Source of the DNA: Bryocella elongata
Lineage (GTDB): Bacteria; Acidobacteriota; Terriglobia; Terriglobales; Acidobacteriaceae
Length of the DNA: 64,000 bases
Direction of reading: 5' to 3'
Assembly: GCF_900108185.1 (NCBI RefSeq)
Contig: NZ_FNVA01000006.1
Location: 310,001 to 374,000, forward strand
The notes beneath the pieces are model-generated. The model was not told the DNA's origin, made no database searches, and saw only the letters and a program-made list of their open reading frames with translations. A program made the position numbers and the translations under genes. Positions 25,224 through 34,039 of this stretch are shown in pieces (the first letter of the stretch is position 1; each line of letters begins with the position of its first letter).

Positions 25224-26558
25224 CTAGCAGGCCAGGTCGGCGCGGGATACCTTCAATGTGCCCAGGTTTCCGAGCAGCGTGAGCGCAATGCGGTCCTGCT
25301 GCAGCAGCTCGTTGGCGAGGCGCTGGATGTGGGCCGGGGTGACGCGCTCGACCTCGGTGATGATCTCGTCGATGGAGAAGAAGCGGCCAAAGTTCATCTG
25401 CTGGCGTGCGAGCGAGTTCATGCGTGAACTGGAGCTTTCGAGTCCCATGACCATGTTGGACTTGATCTGGTCCTGTGCCCGTGTGAGCTCTTCGGCGGAG
25501 ACGGGCGTCTCCTTGAGGCGGGTGAACTCGGCGAGGGTGAGCGCCAGCACCTCGCGCACGTTGGCAGCATCGCAGCCGGCGTAGACGGCGAGCGAACCGG
25601 TGTCACGGAAGGGGCTCAGCTCGGAGTAGATGGAGTAGGCCAGGCCGCGGTCTTCGCGGATGGACTGGAACAGCCGCGAGCTCATGCCCCCGCCGAGGAT
25701 GTTGCTGAGCAGGTACGCGGCGTAGCGATCTTCATGCGCTACGTTGATCGATTCGAGTGCGAGGCAGAACTGGACCTGCTCGAGCGACTTCTTCTTACGC
25801 AGCGTGATGTGCGGATAGGTCTTCGGCGCGGGTGTGTGCTCGATGCGTTCGCTGCTGGAGGCGGAGAGCGAAGCGAAGGCTGCTTCGACCTGCGCGACGA
25901 AGGCATCGTGCTCGATGTTGCCGGCCGCGGTGAAGAGCATGTTGGCGGGTGTGAAGCGGCGCGCGTACTCCTCGAGGACGATCTGCTGCGTGAAGCTGGA
26001 GACGGTGGCGGCGGTGCCGAGGATCGGTCGGCCTAGCGCATCGTCCTTCCAAAAGCTCTGCGAGAAGAGCTCGTGCACGAGGTAGTCGGGGTTGTCCTCA
26101 TCCATCTTGATCTCTTCGAGGATGACGCCCTGCTCACGCGCGATGTCTTCGATCGCGAAGGTGGGATGCAGCACCAGGTCTGAGAGCAGATCGAGCGCGA
26201 CGGGGACGTTCTCATCGAGGACCTTGATGTTGAAGCAGACGGTCTCCTTGCCCGTGAAGGCATCGAGGTTGCCCCCGATAGCGTCCACCTCGCGCGCGAA
26301 CTGCGAGGCCGAGCGGGTGGTGGTTCCCTTGAAGAGCATGTGCTCGAGGAAGTGGGAGATGCCGTTGACCTCGGGGGCCTCATCGCGCGAGCCGGAGTCG
26401 ACCCAGACGCCCATGGAGACGGAGCGCAGGTGCGTCATGCGTTCGGTCAGAACGAGCAGGCCGTTGGAGAGACGGGTGGAACGAATATCGCGGGAGTGGG
26501 GGGAGGCGAGCGTCGCGGCGTTGTCAAGCGCAGGAGCGACGGAAACGGGTTTCGGCAT
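25224..26558 (-). CDS. M16 family zinc peptidase (insulinase-like)
   Basis: 444 residues from ATG 26558. The inverted zinc motif HFLEH is at residues 69-73, with the third ligand glutamate in EQGVILEEIKMDEDNPDYL about 75 residues later, the normal M16 arrangement. The C-terminal half is the second M16 lobe. No signal peptide is visible, so it resembles the cytosolic or mitochondrial processing-peptidase-like group, for which target peptides are generally unknown. It stands divergently from the TPR gene pair. Confidence 0.9.
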   Translation of the reverse strand: MPKPVSVAPALDNAATLASPHSRDIRSTRLSNGLLVLTERMTHLRSVSMGVWVDSGSRDEAPEVNGISHFLEHMLFKGTTTRSASQFAREVDAIGGNLDAFTGKETVCFNIKVLDENVPVALDLLSDLVLHPTFAIEDIAREQGVILEEIKMDEDNPDYLVHELFSQSFWKDDALGRPILGTAATVSSFTQQIVLEEYARRFTPANMLFTAAGNIEHDAFVAQVEAAFASLSASSSERIEHTPAPKTYPHITLRKKKSLEQVQFCLALESINVAHEDRYAAYLLSNILGGGMSSRLFQSIREDRGLAYSIYSELSPFRDTGSLAVYAGCDAANVREVLALTLAEFTRLKETPVSAEELTRAQDQIKSNMVMGLESSSSRMNSLARQQMNFGRFFSIDEIITEVERVTPAHIQRLANELLQQDRIALTLLGNLGTLKVSRADLAC

Positions 26559-26606
26559 CCTAAATATTGTTTCACAGAGGCGAATGCGGCGATTTAGGCT
26601 GGCCCC

Positions 26607-27020
26607 ATGAGCGAGGCGGTCGAGTGGACGGAACGCGGACGGTTGGCCCGGCGCGACGGCGACGATCAGGAGGCACTGCGGTGCTATCAGCAGGCTGCGA
26701 TGCTGTACGAGGCGGTCGACGATCGGACGGGACTGGCCCACACGTTGCGGCACTGCAGTGAGTTACAGGCGAAGCTCGGCGACGGCGCAGGAGCACTCGA
26801 GAGCATCGCGCGGGCCTACGAGATCTACGAGGCCAATGAGCCGGCTCCGCTGGAGATGGCGAACACCTTTCGCATAGGAGCGCTGGCGCACGAGGCCGCA
26901 CGCGAGCCATGGAAGGCCGAGCGAGAGTGGCTGAACGCGCTACAGCTGTATACCGAGATCGGGGTGCAGGCCGGCGTCGACGAAGCCACGGCAAGGCTAA
27001 AGAGACTTGGTGTGGGATGA
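26607..27020 (+). CDS. Small TPR-repeat protein
   Basis: 137 residues made of three tetratricopeptide-like helix pairs: GRLARRDGDDQEALRCYQQA (about 12-31), KLGDGAGALESIARAYEIYE (about 57-75) and EPWKAEREWLNALQLYTEIG (about 99-118). It probably acts as a protein-interaction scaffold in the cytoplasm. The stop overlaps the next start (ATGA), so the two TPR genes are translationally coupled and probably work as a pair. Confidence 0.75.
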   Translation: MSEAVEWTERGRLARRDGDDQEALRCYQQAAMLYEAVDDRTGLAHTLRHCSELQAKLGDGAGALESIARAYEIYEANEPAPLEMANTFRIGALAHEAAREPWKAEREWLNALQLYTEIGVQAGVDEATARLKRLGVG

Positions 27021-27475
27021 GTGCCGCCGAAGAAGATCGACCCGAGGCCTATGAGGACCTGATGGCCCGTGCTGATGAAGCTCGCGTCGAGGGCAAGCTC
27101 CGGCTGGCGTTGGCACTCTACCGCAAAGCCGCAGATCTCGATCTAGTGGCTGGAGCCGAGACGCGCTGCTCGGTGCGTGCGATGCGCTTCGCCGCCGAGA
27201 TGCAGGCGCTGACCGGCAATGCCGAGGACGCCAGCGCGAACGCTCGCGCGGTCGTGCGGTTCTACCTGCTCCACAATGCCGATCCAAGAGAGCTCGCCGC
27301 GGCCTGGCGTACGCTGGCGCTCGCCGAGGAGTCGCGGAAGTCGATCGACGGCGAGTGGGAGTCGCGCCGGGCTTGGATCAATATGCGTGAGCTCAACGCC
27401 CGCATCGGGGATGAGGCTGCGATGCGCGAAGCGGATGCTCACCTGGAGAGGCTGCCGGAGGATCCGCAGCCGTAG
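27017..27475 (+). CDS. TPR-like protein, coupled to the preceding TPR gene
   Basis: 152 residues, all helical, with TPR-like segments such as ARVEGKLRLALALYRKAADL (about 20-39). The ATG at 27017 shares bases with the upstream TGA. Similar in type to its neighbour but divergent in sequence, consistent with an old duplication. Function unknown; it immediately precedes rlmN but is not necessarily related. Confidence 0.7.
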   Translation: MSAAEEDRPEAYEDLMARADEARVEGKLRLALALYRKAADLDLVAGAETRCSVRAMRFAAEMQALTGNAEDASANARAVVRFYLLHNADPRELAAAWRTLALAEESRKSIDGEWESRRAWINMRELNARIGDEAAMREADAHLERLPEDPQP

Positions 27476-27530
27476 CCATCGGCCGCCGCGCCGGGCTCTT
27501 CTTACTCCGACCGGCTACACTTGAAGAGTG

Positions 27531-28787
27531 ATGGAATCAAACGCAAAAGCGCTGTTTGGACGCACGCTCGCCGAGCTGGGCGAGGTGCTGGCGGCGCATG
27601 GGCAGAAGCCGTATCGTGCCCGCCAGGTGTGGGAGGCGCTGTACAAGCAGCGCGTCGCCGGCGTGGAGGACATGACCACCCTCTCGCAGGGGCTGCGCGA
27701 CACCCTGATGCAGGATGGCTGGGGCGTCGGCATGCCGGAGATCGTGCAGACGGCTGTGTCCGTCGATGGCACTGAGCGCTACCTGATGCGCATGGCCGAT
27801 GGTGAGACCGTCGAGACCGTGTGGATGCCGGACGGCGATGGCGGCGAGCGCGGAGATGGATCCGAGGCCGCCGAAGAAGAGGCTGGCGAAATCGAGACAG
27901 CCGAAGAAGCCGTTGCCGGCACGACCGAAGGGAATCCCGGCGGCTATTGGGACCGCCGGGCGAATGGGCGCGCGAAGTCGGAGTTTGGCGCGCTGGCGGA
28001 GCGCGGCTTCCGGCGCGCGACCATCTGCATCTCGTCGCAGGTGGGCTGCGCGGTCAACTGCCAGTTCTGCCTGACGGCGAAGCTGGGCATCAAACGTAAC
28101 CTGACCGCTGGCGAGATCGCGGGGCAGGTCGCCGCAGTGCTGAACCGCCAGCAGATCCGCATGGGCAAAGACCGCATCAATCTGGTCTTCATGGGCATGG
28201 GCGAGCCCTTTCTGAACTACGACGAGTTCATCAAGAGCGTGAAGCTGCTCTCGGAAGGCATTGGTATTCCGGAATCGCGCATGACTGTTTCGACATCGGG
28301 GATTCTGCCCGGGATCGAGGCATTCGCGAAGGAGACCGTACGTCCGAAGCTGGCGCTCTCGCTCAATGCCAGCAATGACGTCGTTCGCGAGCAGATCATG
28401 CCGATCACGCGCAAGTGGAACATCGCCCAGCTGCTGGAGGCGGTGAAGAAGATCCCGCTGCGAACCCGCGAATGGGTGACGTTCGAGTACGTGATGCTGG
28501 GCGGCGTGAACGACCAGCCGCAGCATGCCCATGAGGTGCTGAATCTTCTGAAAGGGATTCGCGCGAAGGTGAACCTGATCGTGTGGAACCCCGGCCCTGG
28601 GATCGACTATGTGCAGCCGAAGGCGACCGATGTCGCGCGGTTCCAGGGGATGCTGATTGAAGGCGGGATGGCGACGTACATCCGGCGGCCGCGCGGGCGC
28701 GATATCTACGCCGCCTGTGGGCAGCTGAAGCGTACGGTTGAGCCGGAGAGTGGTCAGGGCCTGGTAACGATCAGCGAAGCGTCCTAG
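27531..28787 (+). CDS. rlmN: 23S rRNA (adenine2503-C2)-methyltransferase, radical SAM
   Basis: 418 residues. The radical-SAM cluster motif is CAVNCQFC near residues 169-176, followed by the SAM-binding MGMGEP and a C-terminal AACGQL whose cysteine corresponds to the catalytic Cys355 of E. coli RlmN. The enzyme methylates A2503 of 23S rRNA (and tRNA A37 in E. coli). An acidic, low-complexity insert of about 50 residues (roughly 100-150, rich in Glu, Gly and Ala) interrupts the N-terminal region and is not typical. ATG 27531 is preferred; a GTG lies directly before it. Confidence 0.93.
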   Translation: MESNAKALFGRTLAELGEVLAAHGQKPYRARQVWEALYKQRVAGVEDMTTLSQGLRDTLMQDGWGVGMPEIVQTAVSVDGTERYLMRMADGETVETVWMPDGDGGERGDGSEAAEEEAGEIETAEEAVAGTTEGNPGGYWDRRANGRAKSEFGALAERGFRRATICISSQVGCAVNCQFCLTAKLGIKRNLTAGEIAGQVAAVLNRQQIRMGKDRINLVFMGMGEPFLNYDEFIKSVKLLSEGIGIPESRMTVSTSGILPGIEAFAKETVRPKLALSLNASNDVVREQIMPITRKWNIAQLLEAVKKIPLRTREWVTFEYVMLGGVNDQPQHAHEVLNLLKGIRAKVNLIVWNPGPGIDYVQPKATDVARFQGMLIEGGMATYIRRPRGRDIYAACGQLKRTVEPESGQGLVTISEAS

Positions 28788-28873
28788 CGTCCTTCGTCAT
28801 GGAGCGAATTCCGCACACGGCTGATGGCTTTTCCCGACAAGGGGTGGGAGGCGAAGTATGGTACGTTGTCCGA

Positions 28874-29314
28874 ATGCCGAGCGAAGAACCTCTGAACGAT
28901 CTACTCAATGCTCTCCTTCCCCATGCCCAGGAGTTGTTACGGAAGTACGGTGAGTTTTTCCCTTTCGGGGCTGCGATCGATGACTCCGGGGACGTGAGGA
29001 TGGTAGCTGCAGGAACGGGGGATGAGCACCCTGCGTCGCAGGAGGTCATCGATATTCTCCTCAACGGAATGAAGGCCGAAGCCGGCGCCGGATCGATTGC
29101 GGCTGCTGGGATTTGCCTGGATAGCACATTCAATCTAGAGGGCTCCCCAATGAAGGACGCGGTTTGCTGTCGCCTGGAATCGCATGGGGGAGAGAGCCTT
29201 CAGGTTTATCTGCCCTACGTGGCAAAGAAGCACTTTCGTTCTTCGAAGAAGACGTTCGAATTCGGCGAATTGGTTGCGATGGGGAAGGTTCCTGAGATCT
29301 GGCCGGTTTCCTGA
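28874..29314 (+). CDS. Conserved hypothetical protein
   Basis: 146 residues from ATG 28874 (MPSEEPLNDLLNALLP); an in-frame ATG at 28799 would add an atypical 25 residues. The sequence is soluble, mixed alpha/beta, with RKYGEFFPFGAAIDDSGDV near the N terminus and HGGESLQVYLPYV toward the end, reminiscent of small uncharacterised proteins common in acidobacteria and soil bacteria. No catalytic motif is visible. Its stop is 3 bp from the end of the convergent membrane-protein gene. Confidence 0.6.
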   Translation: MPSEEPLNDLLNALLPHAQELLRKYGEFFPFGAAIDDSGDVRMVAAGTGDEHPASQEVIDILLNGMKAEAGAGSIAAAGICLDSTFNLEGSPMKDAVCCRLESHGGESLQVYLPYVAKKHFRSSKKTFEFGELVAMGKVPEIWPVS

Positions 29315-29317
29315 TAC

Positions 29318-30127
29318 CTACCGTCCGCCCCGGGACATGCGGTCAATGCCCACGTCCTCGTGTAGCGAAGGTACCTTGGGCGACGTTGCCATCAGGAGCG
29401 CCGCGCCTACGAGTGCCAGTACCACCTCGCCATGGATGCGCGCGTTGGCATCGAGACGGTCGGCGCGGATCGCCGGGACGTCGAGCACGAAGAACCAGAT
29501 CGTAAACATGATGCCGAGCAGCAGCGCTGCCGGGCGCGCGAGATAGCCGGAGAGAATCCCCAGCCCTGCGGCGATGAAGCAGGCGCCGGAGAAGCGCACG
29601 CAGATGAGGTGCAGGATGATGTTGTCCGGCAGCTGTGCGGCGAAGAGTCCCGCATACAGAAAGTGGTTAATCCCGAAGCTGATCAGGATGAAGGCGAATA
29701 GCGCTCTCGCGGCCAGGAACAGGTAGTTCCGTTCGGTCTGCACGGCCAGCCGACAAAGGACAAAGGCCGCGCACGCCAGTGCAACGGGGATGAGGAAGCG
29801 ATTCCGCGCCATCGGGTCGTGCAGCACGTCGGTCAGGTGCAGCAGGTGCTGGCTGGCGCCTGCCATCAAAACGATGCCAAGGATAAAGCTGGACTCCCGG
29901 ATGCGGAAGCGGGCCAGTAATGCCACGCCGAGCACAGGAAGCAAGATGCTCAGGACCAGCGCCAGCGTACCAGGCATGGGAGAGAACCACGGCAGCGGCG
30001 GGAGTCCATCGAGCGGATGACCTGCGAGCGCGTACTCGACCCCGAAGGCAATCATCGACGCACCAAGGATCACGCGGCCGAAGAAGGCGCGTGGCATCTT
30101 GAGAGCGTGTGTGGGAGGTGTACCCAT
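29318..30127 (-). CDS. DoxX-like multipass membrane protein
   Basis: 269 residues with about eight hydrophobic segments: the first half resembles one four-helix DoxX-type unit and the second half another (ARALFAFILISFGINHFLYAG and GYLARPAALLLGIMFTIWFF). DoxX relatives are quinone-linked or of unknown function. ATG 30127 is preferred because the longer frame begins with a non-hydrophobic tail. No obvious operon partner. Confidence 0.65.
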   Translation of the reverse strand: MGTPPTHALKMPRAFFGRVILGASMIAFGVEYALAGHPLDGLPPLPWFSPMPGTLALVLSILLPVLGVALLARFRIRESSFILGIVLMAGASQHLLHLTDVLHDPMARNRFLIPVALACAAFVLCRLAVQTERNYLFLAARALFAFILISFGINHFLYAGLFAAQLPDNIILHLICVRFSGACFIAAGLGILSGYLARPAALLLGIMFTIWFFVLDVPAIRADRLDANARIHGEVVLALVGAALLMATSPKVPSLHEDVGIDRMSRGGR

Positions 30128-30246
30128 CGACGATTGAGGCCATGCTAGCGCAACCGCCGTGTCACGGGCAGTCCACGGATAGGGGAGTGCGTAGATGACC
30201 CACCCTGGGTACGGGGATCGGCGTCCCAAAAAGCACCGCTTGGGGG

Positions 30247-31347
30247 CTAGATGGAGGTGCGGTCCCGCGCTTCGAGCGCCAGCGTCATGAGCTTGGCGGC
30301 GACCTTGTCGTAGCCGTGTCGCAGCACCTCGCCCTCATGCAGAAAGTTGCCGGTGATGGGCTCTACGCCGAGGGCTCGGACGCGTTCGAGATCGGCGTCG
30401 ATCGGAGTCTGGCCTTCGCGCGCGTACTGCTCCAGCGTGGCCGGGAGAATAGGCGCGGTGTTGATCAGCGCGTAATCGAAGATCCGGCCGCCGGCGTGGT
30501 CGAAGATGCGCTCGATGTGCTGTGAGGCCGACAGTCCGAGCGATTCGTTGGCCTGCGTCATCAGGTTGCAGATGTAAACGCGGGTCGCAGCGCTGGCCTG
30601 CAGGGCATCGGAGATTCCACCGACCAGCAGATTCGTGATCAGCGACGTGTAGAGCGAGCCGGGCCCCAGCGTGATCAGATCGGCTGCCGCGATGGCCTCC
30701 AGCGTCTCAGGAAGCGGCTGGGCGTCAGCGGGTTCCAGCATCAGCTCCACGATGGAGCGCTTGGACTTGGTGATCCGGGTCTCGCCATGGACCACCGTAC
30801 CGTCGTCCATCCGGGCGGCCAGCGTGGCGTTGGACGTGGTCGAAGGGTAGATGCGGCCCCGGGCCGCAAGGATCTGCGAGCTCGTGTGCACCGCCTGCGC
30901 AAAGTCTCCAGTGATGCCGCTGAGGGCGGCGAGGAAGAGGTTGCCGAAGCTGTGCCCTTCGAGATCGCCGTGCTGGAAACGGTATTGGAAGAGCCGGGAG
31001 AGCAGGTGCTCGTCTTCGCTGAGCGCGACGATGCAATTGCGGACGTCGCCCGGGGGAAGCATGTTCAGGTCTTCGCGAAGCCGACCCGAGGATCCGCCAT
31101 CGTCGGTCACCGTCACAATGGCGGAGAGCTCGCCGATGAGGCACGGCGGAGTCGGGCAGGCGCCTTCCGTCACACGGCGGTCGGGCGCATGGGGCGCGCT
31201 GGGATAGTGCCGGCGTTCGAAGCTGGCCTGGGCGGTTGAGGCGCCGGGGACGCTGACGTAGCGCTTCAGGCCTCGCAGCAGGGTGGAAAGACCCGTCCCG
31301 CCGCCGATGGCGACAACACGTAGCGGGTGCGGAGACGGTTCGGGCAT
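30247..31347 (-). CDS. YvcK/CofD-like protein (gluconeogenesis factor family)
   Basis: 366 residues, starting at ATG 31347 (MPEPSPHPLRVVAIGGGTG). Family motifs: AIGGGTGLSTLLRGLK at about 13-28, VTVTDDGGSSGRLRE near 80, PGDVRNC and ITLGPGSLYTSL near 230. In Bacillus, YvcK binds UDP-sugars and is needed for growth on gluconeogenic carbon and for cell shape; the related CofD makes coenzyme F420. Position near sugar-nucleotide genes is compatible with the YvcK role. An insert of about 30 residues (ASFERRHYPSAPHAPDRR) sits between the first two motifs. Confidence 0.85.
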   Translation of the reverse strand: MPEPSPHPLRVVAIGGGTGLSTLLRGLKRYVSVPGASTAQASFERRHYPSAPHAPDRRVTEGACPTPPCLIGELSAIVTVTDDGGSSGRLREDLNMLPPGDVRNCIVALSEDEHLLSRLFQYRFQHGDLEGHSFGNLFLAALSGITGDFAQAVHTSSQILAARGRIYPSTTSNATLAARMDDGTVVHGETRITKSKRSIVELMLEPADAQPLPETLEAIAAADLITLGPGSLYTSLITNLLVGGISDALQASAATRVYICNLMTQANESLGLSASQHIERIFDHAGGRIFDYALINTAPILPATLEQYAREGQTPIDADLERVRALGVEPITGNFLHEGEVLRHGYDKVAAKLMTLALEARDRTSI

Positions 31348-31539
31348 CGTCTCAGTGTAAGCGAGAGGGCCGGGTCTGATGTTGACGCACGAGCCTGCTC
31401 CTGCAACTCGGTTGCGCCGGACGCACGCCGCTGGGCCGGGGCTGGGCGGCTCGCGGAAACGAATCACAGGGCATCCCGAGGGAGGGACTTTTGCCGTGTT
31501 TCCCTGCGAAATGTGGAGCAAATCTGAGACACTAGAGGC

Positions 31540-32733
31540 ATGATCGCCGAAGCACAGAAGACCCTAACCGACCGCATCGACCGCATCGAAGTCTCGGCCA
31601 CGATGGCCATCACCGCCGAGGCCCTGAAGATGAAGGCCGCTGGCATCGACCTCGCCGACTTCGGCGCAGGCGAGCCGCACTTCTCCACGCCCGCGCACAT
31701 CAAGGCTGCGGCGATTGACGCCATTGAAAAGAACTTCACGCGCTACACCGCCGTGGCTGGCATCCCGGATGTGCGTAAAGCTGTCGTCGAGCGCCACGCT
31801 GCAGACTTCGGCACGAACTACACACCGGAAGAGTGTGTATTTACCGCTGGCGGCAAGCTCGCCATCTTCAATGCCGTCGAGGTTCTGATCAACCACGGCG
31901 ATGAGGTCATCGTCCCGGTGCCGTACTGGGTGTCGTACAAAGACATCATCGAGTTCGCCGGCGGCACGCCCGTATTTGTCGAAACCGACGAGGCCGAGAA
32001 CTTCAAGCTCACCGCAGCCATGATCGACGCGGCGATTACGCCGAAGACCAAGGCGATCATCCTGAACTCGCCGTCAAACCCCTCCGGCAACGTGATCCCC
32101 ACCGAAGAGGTCTACGCGATCGTGCGCCTCGCGCACTCCAAGGGCATCTACGTGCTCATCGACGAGTGCTATGCCTACCTGAGCTTCAGCGGCCCGCCGG
32201 TCTCGGGCGCTTCGGTCACGGAAGCCAAGGATCACATCCTGGTGCTCGGTTCGCTCTCGAAGACTTACGCGATGACCGGCTGGCGTGCCGGCTTTGCGCT
32301 GGGACCGAAGAAGATCATCGCGGCCATGAGCAAGCTGCAGTCGCAGTCGACCTCGAACACGGCGACGTTCGTGCAGAAGGCCGCAGTCGCGGCTCTCTCT
32401 GGCGATCAGACCTGCGTCGCGGAGATGCGTGCCGACTACATCAAGCTGCGCGATCGCATCCTCGAAGGCTTCAAGACGATCCCCGGCCTCACCTGCACGG
32501 TGCCGGAGGGCGCCTTCTACGTCTACCCGAACATCAAGGCGTTCCTGGGCAAGGGTGGCATCAACACCGCGAGCGAACTGGCCTCGCGGCTGCTGACCGA
32601 AGCGCACGTGGTGACGGTTCCGGCCGAGCCGTTCGGCACCCACGAGCACATCCGGTTGTCGTACGCCGTCTCGGCGGACGTCATCGACAAGGGCGTGCAG
32701 CGCATGCGCGACTTCCTCGCGAAGCTCTCGTAG
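31540..32733 (+). CDS. Class-I PLP aminotransferase, aspartate/prephenate type
   Basis: 397 residues of the bacterial 1-beta subgroup. YTAVAGIPDVRKAV (about 68-81), NSPSNPSGNV with the conserved Asn/Pro near 174, DECYAYL, and the PLP lysine in GSLSKTYAMTGWR near 242 are present, and the conserved arginine lies in HIRLSYAV near the end. These enzymes transfer amino groups between aspartate and 2-oxoglutarate and often use prephenate. Exact substrate is not readable from sequence. Confidence 0.9.
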   Translation: MIAEAQKTLTDRIDRIEVSATMAITAEALKMKAAGIDLADFGAGEPHFSTPAHIKAAAIDAIEKNFTRYTAVAGIPDVRKAVVERHAADFGTNYTPEECVFTAGGKLAIFNAVEVLINHGDEVIVPVPYWVSYKDIIEFAGGTPVFVETDEAENFKLTAAMIDAAITPKTKAIILNSPSNPSGNVIPTEEVYAIVRLAHSKGIYVLIDECYAYLSFSGPPVSGASVTEAKDHILVLGSLSKTYAMTGWRAGFALGPKKIIAAMSKLQSQSTSNTATFVQKAAVAALSGDQTCVAEMRADYIKLRDRILEGFKTIPGLTCTVPEGAFYVYPNIKAFLGKGGINTASELASRLLTEAHVVTVPAEPFGTHEHIRLSYAVSADVIDKGVQRMRDFLAKLS

Positions 32734-32770
32734 GATGCCCGGACACCCGAATTGTTCAGCTTTCAACACC

Positions 32771-32797
32771 AACGGTAGCCTTCGGGCTACCGTTTCC
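32771..32797 (+). terminator. Terminator between aminotransferase and manC
   Basis: 10-bp stem AACGGTAGCC / GGCTACCGTT with a TTCG tetraloop (32771-32794) and a short T tract. Confidence 0.8.
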
Positions 32798-32835
32798 ACT
32801 TTCGTGCGGGCCGTATTCGGTACGATAGGGGGACG

Positions 32836-33981
32836 ATGAGTGAATCCACGGTGGGTATTCCCTTTGCTCCGGTCATCCTGGCCGGCGGCAGCGGCACACG
32901 ATTCTGGCCGCGTAGCCGTCGTAGCCGTGCGAAACAGGTACTTGCGCTGCAGGGTGAGCGCACGATGATCCAGGACACGCTGGCGCGGCTTGGCCCGCTG
33001 GCGGGGTGTAAAGATACCTGGGTCATCACCAACCACTGGCTGCAGAAGATCATCAGTGAGCAGCTGCCGGAGATCCCGCAGGCACACGTGCTGGCGGAGC
33101 CCGCTCCGCGCAACACCGCTCCCGCATGTGCACTGGCCGCGTTTCTGCTGGAGAAGACCGAGCCCAATACGGTGCTGGGCATCTTTCCGTCCGACCATGT
33201 CGTGAGCAACGACCGCCGCTTCGTCGAGGTGCTGCAGAAGGGCATCGACCTGGCTGCTGCGGGCGAAAACATTATCGTGCTGGGCGTAAAGCCTACCCGC
33301 ATCGAGACTGGCTATGGCTATATCGAACAGGGCTCCCGTGTGCGCCGTGACGAGACTCCTGCTGGCTTTGCTCCGATCGATATCTACCGCGTCAGGCGCT
33401 TCCGCGAGAAGCCTGACCCGGTGACCGCAGAGCGCTTCGTCGCTGCGGGAAACTTCGTCTGGAACGCGGGCATCTTTCTGTGGAGCGCTCGCACCCTGGC
33501 GAATGCAGTGCGTGAGCATGCGCCCGAGATGGCGCCCATCCTCGAGACCATCGCCGCGGCTTACGGTACGCCGGACTTTGATCGCGTCTTCCGCGAAGAG
33601 TATGGCAAGTGCGAAAACATCAGCGTGGACTATGCGGTGCTCGAGCCACGTTCGGGCAAAGGCGAGTCGCGCTCCAATATTTATTGCCTTCCTGCTGACT
33701 TTGGCTGGAACGACCTTGGCTCGTGGGCATCGCTGCATGAACACCTGGGCGAAGGCGATCGTGACAACGTGATGGACGGCGAGACGACGGGGCTGTTCGC
33801 GATTCAGTCGGCCGGCAACTATGTCTTTGCGCCAGGCAAGACGGTGGCGTTGTTGGGTGTCGATGGCTTGGTGGTCGTCGAGACGGACGACGCGTTGCTG
33901 ATTACCACGCGGGCCAGATCGCAGGATGTATCCAAGCTCGTGCGCGCGATCCACGAGAGCGGGCGCGAAGACCTGATTTAG
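32836..33981 (+). CDS. manC: Mannose-1-phosphate guanylyltransferase
   Basis: 381 residues, the short form without the phosphomannose-isomerase domain. The nucleotidyltransferase signature LAGGSGTRFWPRSR is at about 15-28 with the lysine of RAKQVLAL; FPSDHVV and the DFGWNDLGSW box are also present. It makes GDP-mannose. The phosphohexomutase gene directly downstream would supply mannose-1-phosphate, so the pair and the following HAD gene form a nucleotide-sugar operon. Confidence 0.9.
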   Translation: MSESTVGIPFAPVILAGGSGTRFWPRSRRSRAKQVLALQGERTMIQDTLARLGPLAGCKDTWVITNHWLQKIISEQLPEIPQAHVLAEPAPRNTAPACALAAFLLEKTEPNTVLGIFPSDHVVSNDRRFVEVLQKGIDLAAAGENIIVLGVKPTRIETGYGYIEQGSRVRRDETPAGFAPIDIYRVRRFREKPDPVTAERFVAAGNFVWNAGIFLWSARTLANAVREHAPEMAPILETIAAAYGTPDFDRVFREEYGKCENISVDYAVLEPRSGKGESRSNIYCLPADFGWNDLGSWASLHEHLGEGDRDNVMDGETTGLFAIQSAGNYVFAPGKTVALLGVDGLVVVETDDALLITTRARSQDVSKLVRAIHESGREDLI

Positions 33982-34039
33982 ACCACACGCAAGATGCGAC
34001 ACGCGGAGGAGCTTCGCGAACGCATGAGGATACGAAACG

